In this document: piece by piece, positions 5,747 through 13,377 of the stretch
Layout: each line of letters opens with the position of its first letter
Position numbering within the stretch: the first letter of the stretch is position 1
Source of the DNA: JBFHNV01 sp965365655
GTDB taxonomy: Bacteria > Pseudomonadota > Gammaproteobacteria > HK1
Direction: 5' to 3'
Assembly (NCBI GenBank): GCA_965365655.1
Contig: CBDUCN010000028.1
Coordinates: forward strand, 1-25,654
Length of the DNA stretch: 25,654 nt
Notes under the pieces: model-generated
Seen by the model: the letters and a program-made list of their open reading frames with translations, nothing else
What the model was told of the DNA's origin: nothing
Database searches by the model: none
Translations under genes and position numbers: made by a program

Positions 5747-7311
5747 CGCGCGGACCCGCGCAGCGCCTCGCGCATGGCCTTGTCCAGCGGCAGCTCGAGC
5801 AGGCGCCGGAAGCGCTCGGCGAAGCGCCCGCGGGCGGCGACCTCCCGGGTCTCCATCTCGCGCATCATCGCGGTCATCGCGTCGTGGGTGTCCGGCGGCA
5901 TCTCGCCGGCCTCCACCAGCTCGCGGTGCATCGCCCGCATCGCCGCCCGGTGCACGTCCAGGTCCTGGTGCTCGCCGAGCACGTCCTGCAGGTCCTTCAG
6001 CCGGCGCGTGGCCTTGCTGAAGTGCTTGCTCACCCAGAGACTTCCAAATGCATCAATGAGATATCGAAGATTCTTGCAACATTTTCTGAGGTCGTGATAC
6101 GCGGTCGGCGGGGACTCGGAGGTGATTCGCCGGCCGTGCCGGCGCACTCTGCGCTGCGCCTTCAGCACCGCCTCGGCGGCCACCTCCGCGACCGGACGGG
6201 GCCCTGCCGGCTGCCGGCTTGCGCGCGGTGGCGGTCGCTCCAGGAAGCGCTGCCACGCCGGCCAGCGGCGGCGGAAGCGCGCCGAGTCCAGCGCCGCGAG
6301 CAGCGCGCGGTGGGCCTCGACCTGGGCGCGGCGCACCCGGTCGGTGAATGGACCCAGGGCCGCCGCCTGCGCCGGGTCCAGCGCCCGCGCGTACTCCGGG
6401 AACACCAGCACGTGCACGTCGGCGTCGCGCGGCGGGCCGGTGATCTGCCCCAGCCACGCCAGGTCGTCGCGAAACGGTGCCAGGCGGCTCTCGACGAACA
6501 GACCCGGCACGCGCCGCACGAGGGCCCGCGAGCGGCGCAGGCCGACCCGGAAGTCGTGCAGGAACTCGCTGTCGATGTCCTCGCGCATGCCCTGCAGGTT
6601 GATCGCCATGACGCCGGCGTAATGGCGCAGCACCGTCTGCACCGTGTCGTCGGCCCGCGCGCGCGGGTCCAGCGGCCCCGGCTTCCAGGACGGGTAGCGC
6701 CCGGGGGGCACCTCCAGCTTCGCCGCCGCGTCCGCGAGCGGGTCCGTGTCGAGGGAACGCGTGCGCGGGCCGCGCGCCAGGGCCGCGGCGACGCGCGCGG
6801 CCTGGTCCTCGAAGCCGCGCACCGCCAGCACCCGCAGCAGCGCGTCACCGCGCCGCGGCGGCCGCCACAGCTCCACGCGCACCACGGTCTTGGACCGAGC
6901 GTCCAGCACCCGCGCCGCCTGCAGCGTGCCCGGCGCGCTCACCCGCGGCAGCAGCGCGCGCACCGAGAGCAACGGCGCGAGGCGCCGGCGCAACACCCCC
7001 GGCGGCAGGTCCGCGGCGAATCTGGGCGCCTCGTCCAGCATGAACTCGGCCGCGACGTCCGCCCCCGTGCCCAGGGACACCCTCACCTGTCCGCGGCAGA
7101 CCACCTGCTCCAGGCGCACGCCCGCCGCGTGCAGGCGCCAGTCGAAGGTGTCCAGCCAGCTGCGCACGGCGCGCACCGGGGCGTCGACCTCGAGCCGCGC
7201 GGCCTGCTCGACGCCGCGCAGCAGGGCGGTCACGGATTCGTCACGCGCCACGCAGAACATGAAGACACTGGCGCCCATGGCGTCGGCGGGGGCTCCCTCG
7301 GTGCGCGACAC
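5743..7311 (-). CDS. CHAD-domain protein with degenerate CYTH-like N-terminus (candidate polyP-granule protein)
   Basis: The product is 522 aa. CHAD covers about residues 222-515. It has the two conserved basic motifs, EFLHDFRVGLRRSRA (249-263) and AYHDLRKCCKNLRYLIDAF (404-422), and the LKDLQDVLGEHQDLDV helix. CHADs are His/Arg/Lys-rich helical folds that bind polyphosphate; in Ralstonia eutropha CHAD proteins attach to polyP granules. The N-terminal ~200 residues resemble CYTH (DTFDWRLHAAGVRLEQ fits the dTpd.rL...g..LR pattern). However, the first strand reads VFMFCV instead of ExExK, so triphosphatase activity is probably lost. The start is uncertain: GTG 7311 is given; ATG 7278 or 7260 are possible, and none has a strong Shine-Dalgarno. 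It is divergent from ppk1 and overlaps parA by 4 bp. Residues 404-426 are encoded by an unusually AT-rich patch. Confidence 0.92.
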   Translation of the reverse strand: MSRTEGAPADAMGASVFMFCVARDESVTALLRGVEQAARLEVDAPVRAVRSWLDTFDWRLHAAGVRLEQVVCRGQVRVSLGTGADVAAEFMLDEAPRFAADLPPGVLRRRLAPLLSVRALLPRVSAPGTLQAARVLDARSKTVVRVELWRPPRRGDALLRVLAVRGFEDQAARVAAALARGPRTRSLDTDPLADAAAKLEVPPGRYPSWKPGPLDPRARADDTVQTVLRHYAGVMAINLQGMREDIDSEFLHDFRVGLRRSRALVRRVPGLFVESRLAPFRDDLAWLGQITGPPRDADVHVLVFPEYARALDPAQAAALGPFTDRVRRAQVEAHRALLAALDSARFRRRWPAWQRFLERPPPRASRQPAGPRPVAEVAAEAVLKAQRRVRRHGRRITSESPPTAYHDLRKCCKNLRYLIDAFGSLWVSKHFSKATRRLKDLQDVLGEHQDLDVHRAAMRAMHRELVEAGEMPPDTHDAMTAMMREMETREVAARGRFAERFRRLLELPLDKAMREALRGSAR

Positions 7312-7331
7312 GTGACGCGCGAGACCCGCAA

Positions 7332-7374
7332 AGTATGGCGCGGCGATTCAGCGCAACGCAAAGTCTGCTATAAA
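7332..7374. promoter_or_regulatory. Overlapping divergent promoters of ppk1 (+) and the CHAD-parA unit (-)
   Basis: In the 79-bp gap, the plus strand carries an extended -10, TGCTATAAA, with TATAAA at 7369-7374; its -35 position (7346-7351, ATTCAG) is weak. The minus strand carries TTGCGT (7356-7361) and CATACT (7332-7337) with an 18-nt spacer. The two core promoters interleave, so polymerase binding should be mutually exclusive. No convincing Pho box is seen here. Confidence 0.5.
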
Positions 7375-7390
7375 TTCCATCTGGAACACC

Positions 7391-9577
7391 GTGATTTCAA
7401 AGACAATGTCCAGCGCCATCGACACCGCCGCCGAGCCCGTTCCCGCCCGGTCCTCACCGCCGCTGGACAGCCCGTCGCTGTACGTGCACCGCGAGCTCAG
7501 CCTGCTGCAGTTCAACCGCAGGGTGCTCGAGCAGGCCCGCGACCCGGGCACTCCGCTGCTCGAGCGGCTGCGTTTCCTGTGCATCTCCTGCTCGAACCTG
7601 GACGAGTTCTTCGAGGTACGCGTCGCGGGCCTGATCCAGCAGGAGAGCTTCGGCAGCGCGCAGGCGGGCCCCGACGGCCTGCCGCCCTCCGAGGCGCTCG
7701 CACAGATCAGCGTGCGCGCGCACGCGCTGGTCGGCGACCAGTACCGCATGCTCAACGACGAGATGCTGCCCGCGCTGCAGGGCGAAGGCATCCGCTTCCT
7801 GCGCCGCGACGAGTGGTCGCCCGCGCAGGCGGACTGGATCCGGTCTTACTTCGAGGACGAGATCGTCCCCATCGTGAGCCCGATCCGTCTCGATCCGGCG
7901 CACCCGTTCCCGCGGGTGCTCAACAAGGCGCTGAACTTCATCGTGCTGCTGCGCGGCGAGGACGCGTTCGGTCAGTCCGGCGGCATGGCCGTCGTGCAGG
8001 CCCCGCGCCCGCTGCCGCGCCTCATCAAGCTGCCCGGCGAGCTGAGCGAGGACCGCCACGACTTCGTGTTCCTGTCGTCGGTGATCCACGCCCACGTCGC
8101 GGAGCTGTTCCCGGGCATGGAGATCCTCGGCTGCTACCAGTTCCGCGTCACCCGCAACAGCGACCTGTTCGTGGACACCGAGGAGGTCGACGACCTGCTG
8201 CGCGCGCTGGAAGGCGAGCTGCCGGGGCGGCGCTACGGCGACGAGGTGCGCCTGGAGGTCGCGGACAACTGCCCCGACGACGTCATCGACTACCTGGTGA
8301 AGCGCTTCGGCCTGCTGGACCGGGACGTGTACCGGGTCAACGGTCCGGTGAACCTGCACCGGCTGATGGCGCTGCCGGACCTCGTGGACCGCCCAGACCT
8401 CAAGTACCCGGGCTTCACGCCGGCGCTGCCGCGCGCGCTGCCGTCGGGCAGCGACATGTTCGAGGCCATCGCCGCCGGCGACGTGCTGCTGCATCACCCG
8501 TTCCAGTCCTTCGCGCCGGTCGCGGACATGGTGCGCCAGGCCGCCGCCGACCCGCAGGTGGTGGCCATCAAGCAGACCCTGTACCGCACCGGCTCCGAGT
8601 CGGTGATGGTCGACGCCCTGGTGTCCGCCGCGCGCGCCGGCAAGGAGGTCACGGTCGTGGTCGAGCTCAGGGCGCGCTTCGACGAGGAGTCGAACATCGC
8701 GCTCGCGTCCCGGCTGCAGGACGCCGGCGCGCACGTGGTGTACGGCGTGGTGGGCTACAAGACCCACGCCAAGATGCTGCTCGTCGTGCGCCGCGAGGCG
8801 GGGAAGCTGCGCCGCTACGTGCACCTCGGCACCGGCAACTACCACTCGCGCACCGCGCGGATGTACACCGACTTCGGCCTGCTCACCGCCGACCCGCAGA
8901 TCGGCCAGGACGTGCACCGCATCTTCATGCAGCTCACCAGCCTCGGCACGGCGTTCAAGCTCAAGCGCCTGCTGGAATCGCCGTTCACGCTGCACACGGC
9001 GATCCTCGAGTTCATCGACCGCGAGGCGGAGAACGCCCAGGCCGGGCGCCCCGCGGGCATCATCGCGAAGATGAACGCGCTCATCGAGCCGAAGACGATC
9101 CAGGCGCTGTACCGCGCGTCCCAGGCGGGCGTGCCGATCGACCTGGTCGTGCGCGGGGTGTGCGCGCTGCGCCCCGGGGTGGAAGGGGTGTCGGACAACA
9201 TCCGGGTGCGCTCCATCGTCGGGCGCTTCCTGGAGCACAGCCGCATCTTCTGCTTCGAGAACGACGGCGACCCGCAGGTGTTCTGCGCCAGCGCCGACTG
9301 GATGAACCGCAACCTGTTCCAGCGCGTGGAGACCTGCTTCCCGATCCTCGACCCGGAGCTGCGCCGGCGCACGGTGGACGAAGGGCTGAAGATCTACCTG
9401 GCCGACAACACCCAGGCCTGGCAGATGCGCGCCGACGGCGAGTACGAGAAGGTCGCACCGGGACCCGGCGAGGAGACCGTGTGCGCCCAGGCGCAGCTCC
9501 TCGAGCGCCTCACGGGCCAGCAGGCGGTGTCGGCGGCCACGCCGCTGCCGAAGCGCTTCCGCCGCCGCAAGTCCTGA
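7391..9577 (+). CDS. ppk1: Polyphosphate kinase 1
   Basis: PPK1 reversibly polymerises the gamma-phosphate of ATP into inorganic polyphosphate. The 728-aa length fits the family (about 690-740). The N domain begins near residue 30 (YVHRELSLLQFNRRVLEQA), followed by the head domain and two PLD-like catalytic domains. The catalytic histidines lie in YKTHAKM (His459, equivalent to E. coli His435, the phosphorylated residue) and RRYVHLGTGNYH (His478, equivalent to His454). DPQVVAIKQTLYRTG and ARFDEESNI motifs are intact. The GTG at 7391 has a weak GGAA about 5 nt upstream; the ATG at 7406 would remove 5 residues. The gene is divergent from the CHAD/parA unit, and its stop lies 16 bp from the stop of the convergent ppx. 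The basic tail KRFRRRKS could contact polyP or membrane; that is speculative. Confidence 0.97.
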   Translation: MISKTMSSAIDTAAEPVPARSSPPLDSPSLYVHRELSLLQFNRRVLEQARDPGTPLLERLRFLCISCSNLDEFFEVRVAGLIQQESFGSAQAGPDGLPPSEALAQISVRAHALVGDQYRMLNDEMLPALQGEGIRFLRRDEWSPAQADWIRSYFEDEIVPIVSPIRLDPAHPFPRVLNKALNFIVLLRGEDAFGQSGGMAVVQAPRPLPRLIKLPGELSEDRHDFVFLSSVIHAHVAELFPGMEILGCYQFRVTRNSDLFVDTEEVDDLLRALEGELPGRRYGDEVRLEVADNCPDDVIDYLVKRFGLLDRDVYRVNGPVNLHRLMALPDLVDRPDLKYPGFTPALPRALPSGSDMFEAIAAGDVLLHHPFQSFAPVADMVRQAAADPQVVAIKQTLYRTGSESVMVDALVSAARAGKEVTVVVELRARFDEESNIALASRLQDAGAHVVYGVVGYKTHAKMLLVVRREAGKLRRYVHLGTGNYHSRTARMYTDFGLLTADPQIGQDVHRIFMQLTSLGTAFKLKRLLESPFTLHTAILEFIDREAENAQAGRPAGIIAKMNALIEPKTIQALYRASQAGVPIDLVVRGVCALRPGVEGVSDNIRVRSIVGRFLEHSRIFCFENDGDPQVFCASADWMNRNLFQRVETCFPILDPELRRRTVDEGLKIYLADNTQAWQMRADGEYEKVAPGPGEETVCAQAQLLERLTGQQAVSAATPLPKRFRRRKS

Positions 9578-9593
9578 TCGCGGCCGAAAGGGG

Positions 9594-11111
9594 TCAGCAG
9601 AAGTCGAAGTCGTAGCCGGCGGCCTCGAGGTAGTGCGCCTCCTCGTCGAGGTCGGCGCGGGTGAGCGGATGGGCGTCCAGCCAGCCGCCCGGCAGCGTGA
9701 GCCGGATGCTGCGTTCCCGGGCCTCCACGCGGATGCGCGGGATCGGGGTCGCGTGACGCCCGCGGCGCAGCGCGACCGCGATGCGCAGCAGCACGCACAG
9801 GCGCTGCGCCGGCAGCACCCACTCCGCCGGGAGCGCCTCGAACACCGGCAGCGGAAACTTTCGCCGGTGGCCGCGCACCAGTGACGCCAGCAGCGCCTGG
9901 TCCTGGCGCGAGAAGCCGGGCAGGTCCGCGTACTGCAGCAGGTAGCCGCCGTGCTTGTGGTACTGGTTGTGGGACACCGCGAGGCCAACCTCGTGCAGGC
10001 GCGCCGCCCACGCCAGCATGTCGCGGCACTCGTCCGCCACGAGGTCCCAGTCCGCGGCGACCTGCTCCAGGCACATCAGCGCCTTGCGCTCCACCCGCGC
10101 GCCGTGCTCGCCGTCCACGCCGTAGCGCTCCGCGAGCGAGCGCACCGTGCGCGAGCGCACGTCCTCGTGGCGGATGCGCCCGATCAGGTCGTACAGCAGC
10201 CCCTCGCGCAGCGCGACCTCGGACACCGCGACGGACTCCAGCTCCAGCGCGTCGAACACCGCGATCAGCACCGCCAGCCCGCCGGGCAGCACCGGCTTGC
10301 GGTCGTCGCGCAGCTCCTTCAGCGACAGCGCGTCCACCCGCCCCGCGTCCACCAGCGCGCGCCGCAGGCGATCCAGCGCCTCGCCGGTCAAGCGATGATC
10401 GCACCAGCCCTCGGCACGGCACACCGCGGCGATGGCCTTCACGGTGCCCGAGCAGCCGATGCCGGCGTCCCAGCTCGCGGCCCGGAACGAGCTCTCCAGC
10501 GGCTCGAGCTCGTGGCGCGCCGCGAGCACCGCGCTGGCCATGCGGCCCTTGGTGATGCGCCCGTCGCCGAAGTGTGCCCGGCTCATGCTCACGCAGCCCA
10601 TGTACAGGCTCTCCATGAACACCGGGTCGAAGCCCTCGCCGATGATCAGCTCCGTGCTCCCGCCGCCGATGTCGATCACCAGCCGCCGCCGCGAGCCGCC
10701 ACCGGCGCCGTGGGCCACCCCGAGGTAGATCAGCCGCGCCTCCTCTCGCCCGGCGATGACCTCGATGCGATGGCGCAGCACCTCCTCGGCGCGGCGCCGG
10801 AACGCGTCGCCGTTGCGGGCGCTGCGCAGCGTGTTGGTGCCCACCGCGCGCACCGCGTGCGGCGGCAGGTCGCGCAGGCGCTGGCCGAAGCGCTCCAGGC
10901 ACGCGAGGCCGCGTTCCATGTCCGCCTCCGCGAGCACCTTGCTGTCCGGGTCCAGCCCGCCCGCGAGGCGCACCGTCTCGCGCAGCCGGTCCACGACCTG
11001 CAGATTGCCGTCGCTCACGTGCGCGACGATCAGGTGGAAGCTGTTGGAGCCCAGGTCCACCGCCGCGAGCTGGGTGGGAATGTCCGCGTCGCGTTGCGTC
11101 ACTGCGGACAT
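9594..11111 (-). CDS. ppx: Exopolyphosphatase (Ppx/GppA family)
   Basis: This is a 505-aa exopolyphosphatase that removes terminal phosphates from polyP. The ASKHA fold is marked by LAAVDLGSNSFHLIV (residues 15-29), VRAVGTNTLRSARN, the catalytic-Glu segment IAGREEARLIYLG and the second phosphate loop LVIDIGGGSTELIIGE. A C-terminal HD-type helical domain (MLAWAARLHEVGLAVSHNQY, LLASLVRGHRR) makes it the long Ppx type rather than a short GppA; guanosine pentaphosphatase activity is still possible. The ATG at 11111 has a GGAG about 10 nt upstream. It begins 31 bp after the phoR stop, so it is probably transcribed with phoBR and induced by phosphate starvation, which would release phosphate from stored polyP. 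It converges on ppk1. Confidence 0.96.
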   Translation of the reverse strand: MSAVTQRDADIPTQLAAVDLGSNSFHLIVAHVSDGNLQVVDRLRETVRLAGGLDPDSKVLAEADMERGLACLERFGQRLRDLPPHAVRAVGTNTLRSARNGDAFRRRAEEVLRHRIEVIAGREEARLIYLGVAHGAGGGSRRRLVIDIGGGSTELIIGEGFDPVFMESLYMGCVSMSRAHFGDGRITKGRMASAVLAARHELEPLESSFRAASWDAGIGCSGTVKAIAAVCRAEGWCDHRLTGEALDRLRRALVDAGRVDALSLKELRDDRKPVLPGGLAVLIAVFDALELESVAVSEVALREGLLYDLIGRIRHEDVRSRTVRSLAERYGVDGEHGARVERKALMCLEQVAADWDLVADECRDMLAWAARLHEVGLAVSHNQYHKHGGYLLQYADLPGFSRQDQALLASLVRGHRRKFPLPVFEALPAEWVLPAQRLCVLLRIAVALRRGRHATPIPRIRVEARERSIRLTLPGGWLDAHPLTRADLDEEAHYLEAAGYDFDFC

Positions 11112-11142
11112 GGGCCGTCGCTCCAGGTGATCTGGCAGACCG

Positions 11143-12510
11143 TCACGCTGCGGACTCCGGCGCCTGCGGGGGCAGCTCGGCGTCGCCGGCGGCGTCGCCG
11201 GCCCCCTCGGCCTCGGCCGCGGCCGCCGCGGGGACCCGCTCCTCGGGAAACACGCACGCGAAGACGCTGCCTTCGCCGGGCTCGCTGCGCACCTCGAGCC
11301 GGGCGCCGTGGCGCATCAGCACGTGCTTGGTGATCGCGAGCCCGAGGCCGGTCCCGCCGAGCTCCCGCGAGCGCGCCTTGTCCACCCGGTAGAAGCGCTC
11401 GGTCAGGCGAGGCAGGTGGTGCGGCTCGATCCCGACGCCGCTGTCGCTGACCTCGAAGCGTCCGCGGCCGTCGTCTTCACGGCGCCAGCGCACCTCGATT
11501 CGCCCGCCCGCGGGCGTGTACTGCACCGCGTTGAACACCAGGTTGGAGAACGCGCTGTAGAGCTCGTTGTAATCGCCGAGCAGCATGCACGGGTCGTCCA
11601 CCTGCACCCCCACGTCGTGCTCGCCGGACGCGAGGCGCGTCGCGTCGCGCAGGATCGCGTCCACCATGTCGCGCACGCTGACCGCGTCGTGCGCGGCGCC
11701 CCCCGGGTCGCCCTCGATGCGCGACAGGCGCAGCAGGTCCTCGACGATGCGGGTCATGCGCGCCGCCTGCGCCGTCATCTGCTCCACCGGCCGGCGCAGG
11801 CGCTGCGGCAGCTCGGGGTCGTCGCCCATGCCTTCCAGGTAGCCGACGACGACCGTCAGCGGGCTGCGCAGCTCGTGGGACACGTTGGCCACGAAGTCCT
11901 TGCGCATCTGCTCCAGCGCGTGCAGACGGGTGATGTCGCGCACCATCAGCATGCGCTTGCCGCTGCCGTAGGGCACCGCGCGCAGCAGCAGGCGCTGGCC
12001 GTCGGAGACCGGGGAGTCCAGTTCGAAAGGCTCGCCCTCGTCGGCGTCGGCCAGCCACGCCGCGAAGCCCGGGTTGCGCACCAGGTTCGCGATGACCTGG
12101 CCGTGGTCCTGCCCCTGTCGCAGGCCCAGCAGCCGCGCCGCGGCCCGGTTCAGCCACTCGATCGCGCCGTTCTCCTCGAGGATCACCGCGCCGTCGGGGT
12201 TCGCCTCCGCGGCCTGCTGGAAACGCTTCGCGACCTTGCGCAGCCGCTTCTTGCGCTTGCGCGCGAGGCGCTGCAGACGGTCCAGCCGGCTCTCGATGTC
12301 GCCGAGCAGTCCGACACGGCGCGGCGGGCGTTCGCCGCGCTGGTGCAGCCAGCGGTGCATGCGCAACAGCTCGCGGAACTGCCACGCGCACAGCAGCGCG
12401 AAACCCGCGCACAGGCCCCACGCCCAGGAGCCCGCGAGCAGGCCGGCCAGGCTCGCGGCGCCCAGCAGCAGCAGGACCCGGCGAAGGTCCGCCGTGACGG
12501 CAGGAGACAT
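11143..12510 (-). CDS. phoR: Phosphate regulon sensor histidine kinase PhoR
   Basis: The protein is a 455-aa membrane histidine kinase. A hydrophobic hairpin (about residues 11-45) has no sizeable periplasmic loop, as is typical of PhoR, and a strongly basic juxtamembrane helix follows (80-97). A PAS domain spans about 97-195 (ANPDGAVILEENGAIEWLN). The H-box VSHELRSPLTVV carries phospho-acceptor His212; the N-box is NLVFNAVQYTP (323-333), and G-boxes are DSGVGI (356-361) and GGTGLGLAI (385-393). Last comes an Ala/Glu-rich tail of about 30 residues that may be disordered. PhoR phosphorylates PhoB when phosphate is low and is restrained by PstSCAB-PhoU. It starts 53 bp after phoB, preceded by AGGAG 4 nt before the ATG (rather close), and is followed by ppx. 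Confidence 0.96.
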   Translation of the reverse strand: MSPAVTADLRRVLLLLGAASLAGLLAGSWAWGLCAGFALLCAWQFRELLRMHRWLHQRGERPPRRVGLLGDIESRLDRLQRLARKRKKRLRKVAKRFQQAAEANPDGAVILEENGAIEWLNRAAARLLGLRQGQDHGQVIANLVRNPGFAAWLADADEGEPFELDSPVSDGQRLLLRAVPYGSGKRMLMVRDITRLHALEQMRKDFVANVSHELRSPLTVVVGYLEGMGDDPELPQRLRRPVEQMTAQAARMTRIVEDLLRLSRIEGDPGGAAHDAVSVRDMVDAILRDATRLASGEHDVGVQVDDPCMLLGDYNELYSAFSNLVFNAVQYTPAGGRIEVRWRREDDGRGRFEVSDSGVGIEPHHLPRLTERFYRVDKARSRELGGTGLGLAITKHVLMRHGARLEVRSEPGEGSVFACVFPEERVPAAAAAEAEGAGDAAGDAELPPQAPESAA

Positions 12511-12563
12511 CTGTCAGCGCTCCCGCGGACGGGCCCGGGCGACGCACCGGTGCCCGGCGATCG

Positions 12564-13253
12564 TCAGGCCTCCCGGGAGAACCGGTACCCGGTGCCGTGC
12601 ACGGTCTGCACCAGGCGATCGAAGCCGGACCCGGACAGCGCCTTGCGCAGCCGCCGGATGTGCACGTCCACGGTGCGCTCCTCGACGTACACGTTGCTGC
12701 CCCACACGTTGTCCAGCAGCTGGCTGCGGGTGAACACCCGCTCCTGGTTCTCCATGAAGAATTTGAGCATCCGGAATTCGGTGGGCCCGATGTGGACTGT
12801 ACTCCCCGCGGCGGACACGCGATGGCTCGCGGGGTCCAGGCGCAGCCCGTCGACGTCGATCGCGCTGCCGCCGCGCGAGCGGCCGGCGCGGCGCAGCACG
12901 GCACGGATGCGGGCCATCAGCTCGCGCACCGAGAACGGCTTGCCGACGTAGTCGTCCACCCCGGCGTCGAATCCGGCCACCGTGTCGGCCTCCTCGCAGC
13001 GCGCGGTGAGCATGATCACCGGCACGTCGCGCAGGCGGTCGTCGCGGCGCAGGCGCTTCGCGAACTCGATGCCGCTGATCCCGGGCAGCATCCAGTCGAG
13101 CAGCACCAGCGCCGGGCTGGACTCGTCGAGGCGCTTGCGCGCCTCGTTCGCGTCGACCGCGCGCACGCACTGGAACCCGTTGCGCAGCAGGGCGTCCTCG
13201 ACCATCTCGGCGATGGCCACGTCGTCCTCGACCAGCAGAATCGTCTCGCTCAC
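12564..13253 (-). CDS. phoB: Phosphate regulon response regulator PhoB
   Basis: The 229-aa OmpR/PhoB-type regulator is identical in length to E. coli PhoB. Receiver residues fall at the same positions: acidic pair Asp10/Asp11, phospho-acceptor Asp53 (LVLLDWMLPG), Thr83 and Lys105 (DYVGKPF). The winged-helix domain occupies about 125-225 (TEFRMLKFFMENQERVFTRSQLLDNVWG, VEERTVDVHIRRLRKAL, TVHGTGYRF). I chose the GTG at 13253, which has AAGGGG 7 nt upstream, over the in-frame ATG at 13289, because that ATG lies inside the predicted -10 element. PhoB~P binds Pho boxes as a tandem dimer; candidates are found at its own promoter, pstS and the first phoU. It lies downstream of hrpA with a 124-bp promoter-bearing gap. 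Confidence 0.97.
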   Translation of the reverse strand: MSETILLVEDDVAIAEMVEDALLRNGFQCVRAVDANEARKRLDESSPALVLLDWMLPGISGIEFAKRLRRDDRLRDVPVIMLTARCEEADTVAGFDAGVDDYVGKPFSVRELMARIRAVLRRAGRSRGGSAIDVDGLRLDPASHRVSAAGSTVHIGPTEFRMLKFFMENQERVFTRSQLLDNVWGSNVYVEERTVDVHIRRLRKALSGSGFDRLVQTVHGTGYRFSREA

Positions 13254-13287
13254 GTCCCGGCCCCTTGGTTGCCGACGTCGCGCGCGC

Positions 13288-13321
13288 ATTTCACCGGTCG
13301 GATGTTACCGGTATTTGACGG
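13288..13321 (-). promoter_or_regulatory. Candidate PhoB box and -10 of phoB (autoregulation)
   Basis: On the minus strand CCGTCAA (13315-13321) and CGGTAAC (13304-13310) are half-sites with an 11-bp period, degenerate relative to CTGTCAT. After 10 nt there is TGAAAT (13288-13293). The geometry equals that of the stronger pstS box, and PhoB autoactivation is the known pattern in enterics and pseudomonads. Predicted start of transcription is about 13281, 28 nt before the GTG. Confidence 0.5.
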
Positions 13322-13377
13322 CGCCCCCGTTCGGCGACCGCCGTCACACCCGCAGGTCATGCCGCGACGGCCCCCGC

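Noticed and set aside
7340..7374. Pho box upstream of ppk1
   Set aside because: The positions 10 nt before TATAAA read CGCAACG and GCGGCGA, too far from CTGTCAT half-sites.
13254..13289. ATG at 13289 as phoB start
   Set aside because: It falls in the predicted -10 element; the GTG at 13253 has a better Shine-Dalgarno and gives the standard 229-aa length with residues in E. coli register.
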